Assembly (NCBI RefSeq): GCF_040358985.1
Contig: NZ_CP132932.1
Span: 186,001-250,000 of the forward strand
DNA length: 64,000 nt
DNA from: Tunturibacter empetritectus
Lineage (GTDB): Bacteria; Acidobacteriota; Terriglobia; Terriglobales; Acidobacteriaceae
Reading direction: 5' to 3'
Position numbers and translations under genes: made by a program. Position 1 is the stretch's first letter. Every line of letters starts with the position of its first letter. Shown here one piece after another: positions 34,655-43,892 of this stretch. The notes under the pieces were generated by a model. That model was not told where the DNA came from. It worked only from the letters and a program-made list of their open reading frames with translations, and did not search any database.

Positions 34655-35764
34655 ATGCGACTCAAAATTGCAGTTCTCGCCGGCGACGGCATCGGCCCCG
34701 AAGTAACCCACCAGGCCACAAATATTCTTCGCGCTGTAGCTGAGCTGGGCGGACACGAGTTCACCTTCGTCGAAGGCCTCATCGGCGGCATAGCCATCAC
34801 TGAGACCGGCTCTCCCCTGCCCACGGCCACGCTCGATGCTGCTCTGGAGTGCGATGCTGTCCTCCTCGGTGCTGTTGGCGACAACAAGTTCAACGCGCTC
34901 CCTCCCGACAAACGTCCCGAAGCGGGCCTTCTGCAAATCCGGCAAGCCCTCGGAGGCTTCGCCAATCTACGCCCATCCATCGCCTACACCGCGCTCAGCG
35001 AGAGCTCCCCGCTACGGCCCGAAGTCACCAAAGACGTCGACATCCTCTTCGTCCGCGAGCTACTCGGCGGACTCTATTTCGGCGCGCCACGCTGGTGGGA
35101 CCGCGAGAGCAACGAGGCCATCAACACCATGCGTTACACCCGCGACGAGGTCGTACGCGTAGCCCGCGTGGCCTTCGAGCTCGCCAGCAACCGCCGCCAA
35201 AAGGTCACCTCTGTCGACAAGGCCAACGTCCTCGAGGTATCTCAACTATGGCGAGCCACCGTCACCGAAGTCGCAAAGGACTATCCCTCCGTGACGCTTG
35301 AGCACCAACTCGTCGACTCGATGGCGATGCACATCATGAACATCCCTCGGAACTTCGACGTCGTCCTCACCGAAAATCTCTTTGGGGACATCCTCTCCGA
35401 CGAAGCGGGAGTCATCACCGGCTCCCTCGGCATGCTGCCCTCGGCGACTATCGGCGGCGCAGTCAACCTCTACGAGCCCGTTCACGGTAGCGCACCCGAC
35501 ATCGCCGGCACCGGCAAAGCCAATCCACTCGGCGCGATCTTAACCGCCGCGATGGTCCTCCGCCATTCAGCGAATCTCGAGCAGGATGCCAGGGCCGTCG
35601 AAGCAGCGGTCAACAAAGTTCTCGACGCTGGCTACCGCACCGCCGACATCGCTCGCGGGCAGCAACCCGGCCAAACCCCAGTCAGCACGCAGGAGATGGG
35701 CAAGCTCGTACACCAGGCCCTGGCCGAGTCCATCGACCGCCGCCAGGCCATGCACGCCGTCTAA
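34655..35764 (+). CDS. leuB: 3-isopropylmalate dehydrogenase
   Basis: Oxidises and decarboxylates 3-isopropylmalate with NAD. 369 residues, normal length. Signatures are [15 protein letters not shown] at the N-terminus, [16 protein letters not shown] with substrate-binding arginines, [35 protein letters not shown] (metal-binding Asp residues) and [19 protein letters not shown] (NAD site). The ribosome-binding site AAAGGAAAG precedes the ATG. It follows leuA by 24 bases and is clearly in the same operon. Confidence 0.96.
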   Translation: MRLKIAVLAGDGIGPEVTHQATNILRAVAELGGHEFTFVEGLIGGIAITETGSPLPTATLDAALECDAVLLGAVGDNKFNALPPDKRPEAGLLQIRQALGGFANLRPSIAYTALSESSPLRPEVTKDVDILFVRELLGGLYFGAPRWWDRESNEAINTMRYTRDEVVRVARVAFELASNRRQKVTSVDKANVLEVSQLWRATVTEVAKDYPSVTLEHQLVDSMAMHIMNIPRNFDVVLTENLFGDILSDEAGVITGSLGMLPSATIGGAVNLYEPVHGSAPDIAGTGKANPLGAILTAAMVLRHSANLEQDARAVEAAVNKVLDAGYRTADIARGQQPGQTPVSTQEMGKLVHQALAESIDRRQAMHAV

Positions 35765-35769
35765 AGGAC

Positions 35770-35952
35770 ATGAGTTTGAGATTCAAGACGGCCCTGGCAA
35801 ACCTCGCAATCACCGTAGCGTTGGTCTATCGCTGGCTGCGGGGTGCGCCGCCGATGGCGCTCCTCATCACGGCGATCATCATGTTTCCTCTGGTCAACGG
35901 CCTGCTGTGGTTCAGTCAAAGAAAGTTCAATCAACCTAGACGCAGTCGCTAA
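35770..35952 (+). CDS. Small hypothetical membrane protein within the leu operon
   Basis: 60 residues: a basic N-terminus, then one or two hydrophobic segments (TALANLAITVALVY and MALLITAIIMFPLVNGLLWF) and a basic tail (SQRKFNQPRRSR). It starts five bases after the leuB stop. AAAGGA lies immediately before the ATG, too close for it but well spaced (seven bases) for a TTG two codons later. The gene has no evident link to leucine synthesis. No family recognised. Confidence 0.5.
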   Translation: MSLRFKTALANLAITVALVYRWLRGAPPMALLITAIIMFPLVNGLLWFSQRKFNQPRRSR

Positions 35953-35957
35953 CCAAA

Positions 35958-36671
35958 ATGAAGATGCGCCATGCCATCCAATTCGCCGCCACTCTGCTGC
36001 TCTTCGCAACTCCGGCCGCGCACGCACAAATCTCTTCGCCACAAATCAAGAAAGACAAGAAGCAGCCAAAAGAAAACGTCGAGTGGCTATGGCAATACGG
36101 CCCCCCGCCGGCCGACGGCCGCGAGACCCAACTGGTTCTCGATACCCGCTTCCGGCCATTCCTGGCCCAATACCTCACTGCTCCGCAAACTTTCTGGGGC
36201 AGTCCCAAGACCGGCTACAAACCACTCGACGAGACCGCGCTCGACTTCCTGTCAGTCCCCGATAAAGTTCGCGCCGACGACAACCGTTATCTCTCAATCA
36301 CCGGCTGTGTCTTTCGCTTTAATCCGGCGCGCGGCCTGCTCTGGGTCGACCTCGGACTTCCCCATCCTTTCATCGTCTTCGCCGCCATCGACTGGATCAA
36401 GGACAGCAGAACCCCCAGCGAACCCGGCGCCGAATACACTCTCTGGATCTTCGCCAACCATCCCATCGACCCAGACCACATCCCCCCGGCGCTGACTCAC
36501 AGCGTCGCCCGCTGGACCGCACAACCGCCCTCCGGCAGCACCGTTATTCAACAGGTCACTCGCGCCATTCTCGTCGACCCCGATGGCACGCCCCATCAGA
36601 TTCAGCCCGCCGCCATCGGAGCCAACACCTTCACCCTACCTCCATCAACAGAGCAAAAGGCACAACCATGA
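35958..36671 (+). CDS. Exported protein of unknown function within the leu operon
   Basis: 237 residues with a signal peptide ([20 protein letters not shown], cleavage near AHAQI), then a soluble domain with [61 protein letters not shown] and [23 protein letters not shown]. Tandem aromatic and Pro-rich motifs suggest a conserved fold, but I do not recognise it. It overlaps the leuC start by four bases (ATGA), which implies tight translational coupling with a gene it has no known relation to. Confidence 0.65.
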   Translation: MKMRHAIQFAATLLLFATPAAHAQISSPQIKKDKKQPKENVEWLWQYGPPPADGRETQLVLDTRFRPFLAQYLTAPQTFWGSPKTGYKPLDETALDFLSVPDKVRADDNRYLSITGCVFRFNPARGLLWVDLGLPHPFIVFAAIDWIKDSRTPSEPGAEYTLWIFANHPIDPDHIPPALTHSVARWTAQPPSGSTVIQQVTRAILVDPDGTPHQIQPAAIGANTFTLPPSTEQKAQP

Positions 36672-38137
36672 ATACCCCCCAGACGAAACCCCAAACGAAG
36701 CCACAGACACTCTTCGAAAAAGTATGGCAGCAGCATCTCGTCGTCGAGCCGCAGGGTGAACCCAGCATCCTCTACATCGACCTGCATCTCGTCCACGAGG
36801 TCACCAGCCCGCAGGCCTTCGACGGTCTCCGCATGGCAGGACGCAAGCTGCGCCGCCCCGACCGCACCGTCGCCACGGTAGACCACAACGTCCCCACCAG
36901 CAGCATCGAGGACCGCCTGCACATCGTCGACCAGATCGCCTCCAAGCAGATCGAAGCCCTCCGCAAAAACTGCGCCGACTTCGGTGTCGAACTCTACGAC
37001 GTCCAGTCGCCCGAGCAAGGCATCGTCCACATCATCGGCCCAGAGCTTGGCATTACCAAACCCGGAATGACCATCGTCTGCGGTGACTCGCACACCAGCA
37101 CCCACGGCGCGTTCGGCGCACTCGCCTTCGGTATCGGCACCAGTGAAGTCGAACACGTCATGGCCACGCAGACGCTCCCACAGGACAAGCCAAAGACCTT
37201 TCGCATCAACGTAGAAGGCACGCTTCCCGTCGGTGTCACCGCCAAAGACATCGTCCTCCACATCATCGGCGAGATCGGCACCGCCGGAGCTACAGGCTAC
37301 GTCGTCGAATACGCCGGCTCCGCCATCCGCGCCCTCTCGATGGAAGGCCGCATGACCGTTTGTAACATGAGCATCGAAGCCGGAGCCCGCGCTGGAATGA
37401 TCGCCCCCGACGCCACCACCTTCGCCTATCTCAAAGGCCGCCGCTTCTCCCCGTCCAGCACTGCATGGGACGGAGCCATAGCCCACTGGTCCGAACTTGT
37501 AACTGACGAAGGAGCAATCTTCGACCGCGAACTCACTCTCAACGCGGCCGACATTACCCCCACCGTCAGCTGGGGCACCTCACCTGGCATGGTCACCGGC
37601 GTCAAAAGCACCGTTCCCCTCGCCGACCCCACGGCAAACGAAGCCGACCAAAAAGCCTTCGAGCGCGCACTCGAATACATGGGCCTGCACGCAGGCGAAC
37701 CCATCGAAGAGATCAAGATCGACCGCGTCTTCCTCGGCTCCTGCACCAACGCCCGCATCGAAGACCTGCGCGCCGCCGCCTCTGTCGTTCGCGGCTACCA
37801 CGTCGCCACCTCAGTCCGTGCGATGGTTGTGCCTGGCTCACAGTCCGTCAAAACGCAAGCCGAAAAGGAAGGTCTCGACAAAGTCTTCACCGAAGCAGGC
37901 TTCGACTGGCGCGAGCCGGGCTGCAGCATGTGTCTCGGCATGAACCCAGACATCCTCGCTCCCGGCGAGCGCTGCGCCTCCACCTCGAACCGAAACTTCG
38001 AAGGCCGTCAGGGCCGCGGTGGCCGCACCCACCTCGTCAGCCCACAGATGGCCGCTGCCGCCGCCATAACCGGCCATTTCACCGATATTCGCACCTGGCA
38101 GTTCAAAGATCAGCCAACACAGAAGGAGGCGAACTAA
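36668..38137 (+). CDS. leuC: 3-isopropylmalate dehydratase, large subunit
   Basis: The aconitase-family subunit that isomerises 2- to 3-isopropylmalate with LeuD. 489 residues. The cluster ligands are Cys359 ([13 protein letters not shown]), Cys419 and Cys422 ([12 protein letters not shown]), with the spacing expected for a [4Fe-4S] cluster. Other signatures are [34 protein letters not shown] and [14 protein letters not shown] short repetitive N-terminus (three TKPQT units in [14 protein letters not shown]) precedes the core. The stop overlaps the leuD start by one base, and AGAAGGAGG for leuD lies within the last codons. Confidence 0.97.
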   Translation: MNTPQTKPQTKPQTLFEKVWQQHLVVEPQGEPSILYIDLHLVHEVTSPQAFDGLRMAGRKLRRPDRTVATVDHNVPTSSIEDRLHIVDQIASKQIEALRKNCADFGVELYDVQSPEQGIVHIIGPELGITKPGMTIVCGDSHTSTHGAFGALAFGIGTSEVEHVMATQTLPQDKPKTFRINVEGTLPVGVTAKDIVLHIIGEIGTAGATGYVVEYAGSAIRALSMEGRMTVCNMSIEAGARAGMIAPDATTFAYLKGRRFSPSSTAWDGAIAHWSELVTDEGAIFDRELTLNAADITPTVSWGTSPGMVTGVKSTVPLADPTANEADQKAFERALEYMGLHAGEPIEEIKIDRVFLGSCTNARIEDLRAAASVVRGYHVATSVRAMVVPGSQSVKTQAEKEGLDKVFTEAGFDWREPGCSMCLGMNPDILAPGERCASTSNRNFEGRQGRGGRTHLVSPQMAAAAAITGHFTDIRTWQFKDQPTQKEAN

Positions 38138-38787
38138 TGCATCCCATCAACGTTCTCACCAGCCACGCCGCCCCTCTCGACCGCCCCAACGTCGATACCG
38201 ACCAGATCATCCCCAAGCAGTTCCTCAAGCGCATCGAACGCACCGGCTACGGCGACTTCCTCTTCTACGATTGGCGACGTATCCAGGACGGCCCCGACGC
38301 TGGCCAACCCGACCAGACCTTCGTCCTCAACAAACACCACCACAAGGGCGCGAAGATTCTCATCGCCGGAAAAAACTTCGGATGCGGCAGCTCCCGTGAG
38401 CACGCCGCCTGGGCTCTCACCGACTTCGGCTTCCTTAGCGTCATCGCACCGAGCTTCGCAGACATCTTCTTCTCCAACGCAGGAAAGAACGGAATGGTCC
38501 TCGTCCGCCTCTCCGAAGCCGACGTGCAAACCCTGATGCAGCGTTCAGAAAAAAATCCCGCCCACAAGATCACCATCAACCTCGAAGCCCAGACCGTCAC
38601 CGACGACGAAGGCTTCAGCGCGCACTTCGACATCGACCCCTTCCGCAAATACTGCCTCCTGAACGGCCTCGACGACATAGGCCTAACCCTGCGCCACGGA
38701 TCAGCGCTAGACACCTACGAAACAAAACACGACACCGAATTCTGGCTGAAGCCGAAGTCCGCTTCAATAAGCGGAGCTACTTCGTGA
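38137..38787 (+). CDS. leuD: 3-isopropylmalate dehydratase, small subunit
   Basis: 216 residues from the ATG at 38137, six bases after AGAAGGAGG; the frame is open further upstream, but only inside leuC. Signatures of the swivelling domain are RPNVDTDQIIPKQFLKRIERTGYG and GKNFGCGSSREHAAWAL. The C-terminus carries about 15 extra residues (LKPKSASISGATS) whose codons form a hairpin overlapping the ribosome-binding site of the next gene. It works as a heterodimer with LeuC. Confidence 0.96.
   Translation: MHPINVLTSHAAPLDRPNVDTDQIIPKQFLKRIERTGYGDFLFYDWRRIQDGPDAGQPDQTFVLNKHHHKGAKILIAGKNFGCGSSREHAAWALTDFGFLSVIAPSFADIFFSNAGKNGMVLVRLSEADVQTLMQRSEKNPAHKITINLEAQTVTDDEGFSAHFDIDPFRKYCLLNGLDDIGLTLRHGSALDTYETKHDTEFWLKPKSASISGATS
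38754..38783 (+). promoter_or_regulatory. Hairpin at the leuD 3' end masking the next ribosome-binding site
   Basis: TCCGCTT-caat-AAGCGGA (38758-38775), with possible outer GAAG/CTTC pairing, contains the GGAG that serves the GTG at 38784. Translation of leuD to its stop would open it, a likely coupling device. Confidence 0.45.
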
Positions 38788-39296
38788 AAAATCAAATTGT
38801 AGCCATATTCGCGCTGGCTATTGTTACCGCTGCCGGGTCTGCTAGCGCCAGTGCGAACAAAAACCCACCTGCAGCTTCGTACGCTCCGATCCCTCCACAG
38901 ATCGCCGCCGCCAAAACAATCTTCCTCTCAAATCGATGTGAGGAAGACTACAAGACCTGCGCGGAGGTCTACAACGGTCTCTACACCGCATTGTCTTCCT
39001 TCGGAAAGTATCAACTTGTTTCCTCGCCAGCTACCGCAGACCTCATCTTCGAAATCCACATGGTGGCCAGAACCGGCACTATGGACGTTCTGAACGGAGA
39101 GGGCCACTCAAACGCTTACTCGAACCTTACCTTGGCAATACTGGATACCCAGACCCACATAGGTCTCTGGACCATCACCGAACCGTTCGCGAAAAATACT
39201 GCCGTGAAGGCTGTCATGTTTGATCTGCAGATCATCACGCAACCAAACGCCACCGCTGCACCACCACAACACGTTCCCGGCTACACCAAAGATTAG
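38784..39296 (+). CDS. Exported protein of unknown function between leuD and ilvD
   Basis: 170 residues from a GTG whose last two bases are part of the leuD stop (GTGA). It has a signal peptide (cleavage near SASA), then AKTIFLSNRCEEDYKTCAEVYNGLY and LSSFGKYQLVSSPATADLIFEIHMVAR, and a domain end with LAILDTQTHIGLWTITEPF. This resembles a small group of acidobacterial exported proteins with a Rossmann-like strand pattern seen in DUF4136-type lipoproteins, but I cannot assign a family with confidence. There is no link to amino-acid synthesis beyond position. Confidence 0.6.
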   Translation: MKNQIVAIFALAIVTAAGSASASANKNPPAASYAPIPPQIAAAKTIFLSNRCEEDYKTCAEVYNGLYTALSSFGKYQLVSSPATADLIFEIHMVARTGTMDVLNGEGHSNAYSNLTLAILDTQTHIGLWTITEPFAKNTAVKAVMFDLQIITQPNATAAPPQHVPGYTKD

Positions 39297-39326
39297 TAGA
39301 GATCAAAACGGAAACAGGAGAGATAC

Positions 39327-41015
39327 TTGGCCGACGCAAAGAAGTATTCCAGAGTCCTCACAGAAGGCCCATCCCGCGCTGCGGCTCGCTCTTATCTGCG
39401 CAGTGTAGGCTTCACCAAAGAAGACCTGCACAAGCCCATCATCGGCATCGCCAACACCTGGACCGAGGTCGGTCCCTGCAACTTCCATCTCCGCGACGTC
39501 GCCGCCGCCGTCAAGCAAGGCATTCGCGACGCCGGCGGCACCCCCATGGAGTTCAACACTATCACCGTCCACGACGGCATCACCATGGGCACCCAGGGTA
39601 TGAAGGCCTCGCTCGTCTCCCGCGAGGTCATCGCCGACTCCATCGAACTCATCACCCGCGCCAACTCCTTCGACGGCCTCGTCTGTATCGCCGGCTGCGA
39701 CAAGAATATGCCTGCCGCCATCATGGCCCTCGCCCGCCTCGACATCCCCGGCCTCATGCTCTACGGCGGCTCCATCGCCCCCGGCAAGCTTCCCCAGCCC
39801 GACGGCACCACCAAGGAGATCACCATCCTCCAGGTCTTCGAAGGCATGGGCTCACACGCCGCCGGCAAGATCACCGATGACGAACTCGAAGCCCTCGAAG
39901 CTGCCGCCTGTCCTGGCCCCGGAGCCTGCGGCGGACAGTTCACCGCCAACACCATGGCCATGGCTGGCGAGTTCCTCGGCATCTCCCCCATCCAGATCAC
40001 CGGCGTCCCCGCCATGTCTCCCGAGAAAGCCGCAGCCAGCCGTGAAGCAGGACGTCTCGTCATGGAACTAGCCAAGAACGACCTTCGCCCGTCGAAGATC
40101 GTCACCCGCAAAGCTATCGAGAACGCCTACGTCTCCGCCTGCGCTTCGGGTGGCAGCACCAACGCAGTCCTTCATCTGCTTGCCATCGCGCGCGAATTCA
40201 ACATTCCCTTCACCATCGACGACTTCAACGCTATCAGCGACCGCACCCCGCACATCTGCGATCTCTCCCCCGGTGGCAAGTACGCGGCCACGGACTATCA
40301 AAACGCAGGCGGCAGCCGCCTTCTCGCTAAACGACTCCTCGACGCTGGTCTCATCGACGGCGGTCAGATCACCGTCACCGGCAAGACCCTCGCCGAAGAA
40401 GCCGCCGCGGCTGTCGAGACGCCCAACCAGAAGGTCATCTATACCACCGACCACCCACTCAAGGCCACCGGCGGCCTCGTCATCCTCAAGGGCAATCTCG
40501 CGCCCGATGGCTGCGTCGTCAAAGTAGCCGGACACGAGCGCCTCAATCACACTGGCCCCGCCCGCGTGTTTGAGTCCGAAGACGAGTGCCACGCCGCAGT
40601 GGAGGCCGGTAAGATCAACCCCAACGACGTCTGCGTCATCCGTTACGAAGGCCCACGTGGAGGCCCAGGCATGCGCGAGATGCTCGCCGTCACCGCCGCC
40701 ATCAAGGGCATCCCGGAGCTCAGCGAAACCGTAGCTCTCCTCACCGACGGACGTTTCTCCGGTGCCACACGTGGATTGATGGTCGGCCACGTCGCACCCG
40801 AAGCCCAGCTTGGAGGCCCCATCGCCGCCGTCCACGAAGGCGACACCATCACCTTCGACATCCCCAACCGCAAACTAACCCTCAACATCCCCGAAGCCGA
40901 GATCGCCAAACGCCTCGCCACATGGAAGGCCCCCGAACCCCGATTCAAACGCGGCGTCTTCGCCAAGTACGTTAACACCGTAAGCAGCGCCAGCGAAGGA
41001 GCCGTCACCACCTAA
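39327..41015 (+). CDS. ilvD: Dihydroxy-acid dehydratase
   Basis: Dehydrates 2,3-dihydroxy-isovalerate and -methylvalerate in valine, leucine and isoleucine synthesis. 562 residues, starting at a TTG (39327) with GGAGAG seven bases before it. Iron-sulphur ligands are visible in CIAGCDKNMPAAIMALAR and CPGPGACGGQFTANTMAMA. Further signatures are TWTEVGPCNFHLRDVA, SACASGGSTNAVLHLLAIA, YEGPRGGPGMREML and TDGRFSGATRGLMVGHVAPEA, including the substrate-binding Ser and metal-binding residues. The short length matches the [2Fe-2S]-type bacterial enzymes. Confidence 0.97.
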   Translation: MADAKKYSRVLTEGPSRAAARSYLRSVGFTKEDLHKPIIGIANTWTEVGPCNFHLRDVAAAVKQGIRDAGGTPMEFNTITVHDGITMGTQGMKASLVSREVIADSIELITRANSFDGLVCIAGCDKNMPAAIMALARLDIPGLMLYGGSIAPGKLPQPDGTTKEITILQVFEGMGSHAAGKITDDELEALEAAACPGPGACGGQFTANTMAMAGEFLGISPIQITGVPAMSPEKAAASREAGRLVMELAKNDLRPSKIVTRKAIENAYVSACASGGSTNAVLHLLAIAREFNIPFTIDDFNAISDRTPHICDLSPGGKYAATDYQNAGGSRLLAKRLLDAGLIDGGQITVTGKTLAEEAAAAVETPNQKVIYTTDHPLKATGGLVILKGNLAPDGCVVKVAGHERLNHTGPARVFESEDECHAAVEAGKINPNDVCVIRYEGPRGGPGMREMLAVTAAIKGIPELSETVALLTDGRFSGATRGLMVGHVAPEAQLGGPIAAVHEGDTITFDIPNRKLTLNIPEAEIAKRLATWKAPEPRFKRGVFAKYVNTVSSASEGAVTT

Positions 41016-41021
41016 CCAATC

Positions 41022-41261
41022 ATGATCGAAGGCATAACAATTCTTCTTACGATCTACGCCTTGCTCATTGGAACGTCCCTGATGATCAAGCCCTCCTTGG
41101 CTATCCACCTAATAGCCAGAAGCGGATCAAAGGAAGCGTGGGAGATGCGGAGTAGCCTTCACAGCAGAAAGAAACAACAGCAGTACCGCGTGCTGGGAGC
41201 TGTCATTACCATCGTCGACATTGTTTTTATCTTCACTGTAATTCGACCCTTCGGGAGCTAA
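41022..41261 (+). CDS. Small membrane protein between ilvD and ilvB
   Basis: 79 residues with two hydrophobic helices (ITILLTIYALLIGTSLMI, about 5-22, and LGAVITIVDIVFIFTVI, about 58-74) around a basic loop (MRSSLHSRKKQQQYR). It begins six bases after the ilvD stop and ends two bases before the ilvB start. A GGGAG near its end serves ilvB. The CTAACC...ATGA context of its start weakly echoes the ilvB start context. No family recognised. Confidence 0.6.
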   Translation: MIEGITILLTIYALLIGTSLMIKPSLAIHLIARSGSKEAWEMRSSLHSRKKQQQYRVLGAVITIVDIVFIFTVIRPFGS

Positions 41262-41263
41262 CC

Positions 41264-43009
41264 ATGACCACTTACAACCCCCAACTCACCGGAGCGGAAA
41301 TCATCTGGGCCACACTCGTCGGCGAAGGCGTGGACAAGGTCTTCGGCTACCCAGGCGGAGCCATCCTCCCTGCCTATGACGCACTGCGCAAGTTTCCCAT
41401 CCATCACATCCTGGTGCGCCACGAGCAGGGCGCATCGCACATGGCCGATGGCTACGCCCGCGCATCGGGCAAGGTTGGCGTCTGCATCGCCACCAGCGGA
41501 CCCGGCGCTACGAACCTCGTTACCGGCATTGCGACGGCCATGCTCGACTCCATCCCCATCGTCTGCATCACCGGCCAGGTTGGCAGCAAGGTTCTCGGCT
41601 CCGATGCGTTCCAGGAGGTCGACATCACTGGCATCACGCTGCCCATCACCAAGCACAACTACCTCGTCACGCGTGCTGATGACATCGCACCAGCACTGCG
41701 CGAAGCCTTTCAGGTTGCGACCAATGGCCGCCCCGGCCCTGTGCTGGTCGACATCACGAAGGATGCACAGCAGAACACCGCCGCCTTCAACTTTGAAGCT
41801 GCTGCTCCCGCGCCCTACCGCCCTCACCCGATGCTGCAGGCGGAGTCCTCTTCCATCCAACAGGCGATAGAACTCATCCAGCAGGCGAAACGCCCCGTCA
41901 TCCTCGCCGGTCATGGCATCACGCACTCCGGCGCTGAAGCACAGGTTCTCACTTTCGCAGAACGTCAACAGATCCCCGTCGCGAGCACGCTGCTCGGCCT
42001 CGGAGCCTTCCCGACGTATCACCCGCTGTCGCTCGGCATGATGGGAATGCACGGCGAATCGTGGGTCAACAACGCGATCCAGCAGGCCGACCTGCTACTA
42101 GCCTTCGGGATGCGCTTCGACGATCGCGTTACCGGCAACCTTGCGCACTATGCGCCGAATGCGAAGAAGATTCACATCGAGATCGATCCGTCCGAGATCA
42201 ACAAGAATGTGAAAGCTGACGTGGCTCTTATAGGCGATCTTCGCGAGACTCTTGAACTTCTTCTACCCTTGCTGGCGAAGAAGACAGATACAACCTGGAT
42301 CGGTGAGGTCAATGCGATGAAGGGCGATGCAGCCGTTCGCGACATCATCAATCTGCCCGACAATGGCCATCTTTATGCAGCCCATGTCATCAACGACATC
42401 TGGCGCGAAGCACACGCAGCGGGCCGCGCCGATCGAACCATCATCGTTACAGATGTCGGGCAGCACCAGATGTGGGAGGCGCAGTACTATAAGCACGATG
42501 TGCCTCGTTCGCTGATCACCAGCGGAGGCCTTGGCACCATGGGTTTTGCGCTTCCGGCGGCGATTGGCGCGAAGGTCGCTTGTCCTGACAAAGATGTGTG
42601 GGTGATCGCAGGAGATGGTGGATTTCAGATGACTGCTGCTGAGCTTTCGACCATTGTTCAGGAGGGTTTGGCGATCAATATCGCCGTGATTAACAATGGG
42701 TTTCTGGGCATGGTTCGGCAGTGGCAGGAGGCGTTTTACGAGAAGAACTACGCAGCATCGCCGATTCTGTCGCCTGACTTCGTGAAGCTGGCGGGAGCGC
42801 ATGGTATTGATGGGGCGCATGTTAGCGAACGAAAGCATGTGACCCCCACGGTTACAAAGGCGCGGACCAGCGGTAAGGCGTTTCTGATCAACTTTCAGGT
42901 TGAGAAAGAGGATGGGGTCTATCCGATGATCGCTCCCGGGGCGGCGCTCCATGAGATGGTGCGGCGGCCGGCGAACGATCCGCTTCTGGAGACGGCGGAG
43001 GACGAATAA
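41264..43009 (+). CDS. ilvB: Acetolactate synthase, large (catalytic) subunit
   Basis: A ThDP-dependent enzyme of 581 residues that makes 2-acetolactate and 2-aceto-2-hydroxybutyrate. The N-terminal PYR domain has GYPGGAILPAYDAL and the catalytic Glu in VRHEQGASHMADGYARASGK. The FAD domain is central (about 190-330). The C-terminal PP domain has GDGGFQMTAAELSTIVQEGL then NIAVINNGFLGMVRQWQ, the metal/ThDP motif. Codon choice shifts towards G-ending codons in the last third of the gene. It should partner with IlvN, encoded 1.5 kb downstream after two unrelated genes. Confidence 0.97.
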   Translation: MTTYNPQLTGAEIIWATLVGEGVDKVFGYPGGAILPAYDALRKFPIHHILVRHEQGASHMADGYARASGKVGVCIATSGPGATNLVTGIATAMLDSIPIVCITGQVGSKVLGSDAFQEVDITGITLPITKHNYLVTRADDIAPALREAFQVATNGRPGPVLVDITKDAQQNTAAFNFEAAAPAPYRPHPMLQAESSSIQQAIELIQQAKRPVILAGHGITHSGAEAQVLTFAERQQIPVASTLLGLGAFPTYHPLSLGMMGMHGESWVNNAIQQADLLLAFGMRFDDRVTGNLAHYAPNAKKIHIEIDPSEINKNVKADVALIGDLRETLELLLPLLAKKTDTTWIGEVNAMKGDAAVRDIINLPDNGHLYAAHVINDIWREAHAAGRADRTIIVTDVGQHQMWEAQYYKHDVPRSLITSGGLGTMGFALPAAIGAKVACPDKDVWVIAGDGGFQMTAAELSTIVQEGLAINIAVINNGFLGMVRQWQEAFYEKNYAASPILSPDFVKLAGAHGIDGAHVSERKHVTPTVTKARTSGKAFLINFQVEKEDGVYPMIAPGAALHEMVRRPANDPLLETAEDE

Positions 43010-43088
43010 TCTTTAGGTTTCTCCAGAAAAATTCTGGCTGTGGTGCTGGAGCTAAGATCATTGTTTTTCCCTTGTTTTTGAGGGGTGT

Positions 43089-43175
43089 TTTAGAAAAAAC
43101 GGTGTTCTGGATGTGGTTTTTTGATGGTGAGAACGTGGTGAAATGCGTGGCAAACGTGGTGCGTTAGCAGCGTGC
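43089..43175 (+). repeat. GTGGT-rich non-coding stretch in the ilvB 3' gap
   Basis: The 251-base gap after ilvB is AT-rich with T-runs and repeats GTGGT/GTGG at 43113, 43135, 43147 and 43156; AACGTGGTG occurs twice, 21 bases apart (43132 and 43153). A CCAGAA-aaa-TTCTGG dyad lies at 43023-43037. No gene is visible. It may hold an internal promoter for the second half of the locus. Confidence 0.4.
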
Positions 43176-43260
43176 TTTTGATCGCCGAAAAATACGCCAG
43201 ATTTTTGAAGTTTATTTTTACCTGCTGCACAATTGTGATCTTTTGAGAGAGGGGCTACAG

Positions 43261-43833
43261 ATGCTGAGTCGATTCGGAGCTGGAGCGAGTAGAAAACTCG
43301 GAGTTCTCGCACGCGTTGTCTGGCCGCTTCTCGCCGTCTCGGCGTCTGTGGCTGCTTCGGCTCAAGCTGCTGCTGCGCCGGCACAGGCTGCTGCGCCGGT
43401 TCAGGCTGCTGCATCGGCTCAAACTGTTGCCGAAGCCCCGCCTCCGCCGGGTCAGGTTCGCATCCGGGTGATCAACGCGCTCACCAACGCGCCTGTCCAC
43501 GATGAGAGGTTGAATGTGGCTCTTCGCGAGGATCAGATCGGATCGGTCGCTATGGGGACCGACAAGAACGGATTTATCCTGGTGGATCCGAAGAAGGCGA
43601 CCATTCTCCGCATCCTCGCGAATATGTATGCGGACTGCAGGCCACGGAGTGAGCTCTATACCAACTACTCCGTTGCAGCGATTCTCAGCGCTGGAGTGAC
43701 AGCGGGCAATCTTTGCAGCAGTGCAAGCCCGAAGGCTAAGCCGGGCGAGCTCATCCTCTATGAGGTTCCCAAGACTTATCTTCGCCAGTACCCTGCACCG
43801 CCGGTCGATTCGCTGCCCCATAGTCCAAACTAA
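43261..43833 (+). CDS. Exported protein of unknown function between ilvB and ilvN
   Basis: 190 residues from ATG 43261, preceded by GAGAGGGG; a TTG at 43243 is also in frame. There is a long signal peptide with LARVVWPLLAVSASVAA. An Ala/Gln/Pro low-complexity linker (AQAAAAPAQAAAPVQAAA) joins it to a compact domain starting VRIRVINALTNAPVHDERLNVAL, with GTDKNGFILVDP and CRPRSELYTNYSVAAILSAGV. The start of the domain resembles carboxypeptidase-regulatory-like folds. Four Cys or fewer; no catalytic motif. Function unknown. Confidence 0.65.
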   Translation: MLSRFGAGASRKLGVLARVVWPLLAVSASVAASAQAAAAPAQAAAPVQAAASAQTVAEAPPPPGQVRIRVINALTNAPVHDERLNVALREDQIGSVAMGTDKNGFILVDPKKATILRILANMYADCRPRSELYTNYSVAAILSAGVTAGNLCSSASPKAKPGELILYEVPKTYLRQYPAPPVDSLPHSPN

Positions 43834-43880
43834 AACGCCGCGCTTCGTTACTAAACGCAGCACCCGGCTGAAAGGCACTT

Positions 43881-43892
43881 ATGCTCCACACC
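43881..43892 (+). repeat. 12-bp direct repeat, copy 1 (GNAT start)
   Basis: ATGCTCCACACC, identical to the first four codons of ilvN 617 bases downstream. See copy 2. Confidence 0.85.

Noticed and set aside
33434-34945. 503-codon minus-strand open frame across leuA and leuB
   Set aside because: Antisense shadow; Gly/Val/Asp-rich translation with no motif.
41005-41268. Possible third start-site duplication (CTAACC...ATGA at 41022 and at ilvB)
   Set aside because: Only about ten matching bases with a four-base gap; too weak to list with the ilvC and ilvN cases.
43089-43175. GTGGT units as CRISPR or rRNA-like repeat
   Set aside because: Units are short, irregularly spaced and degenerate.
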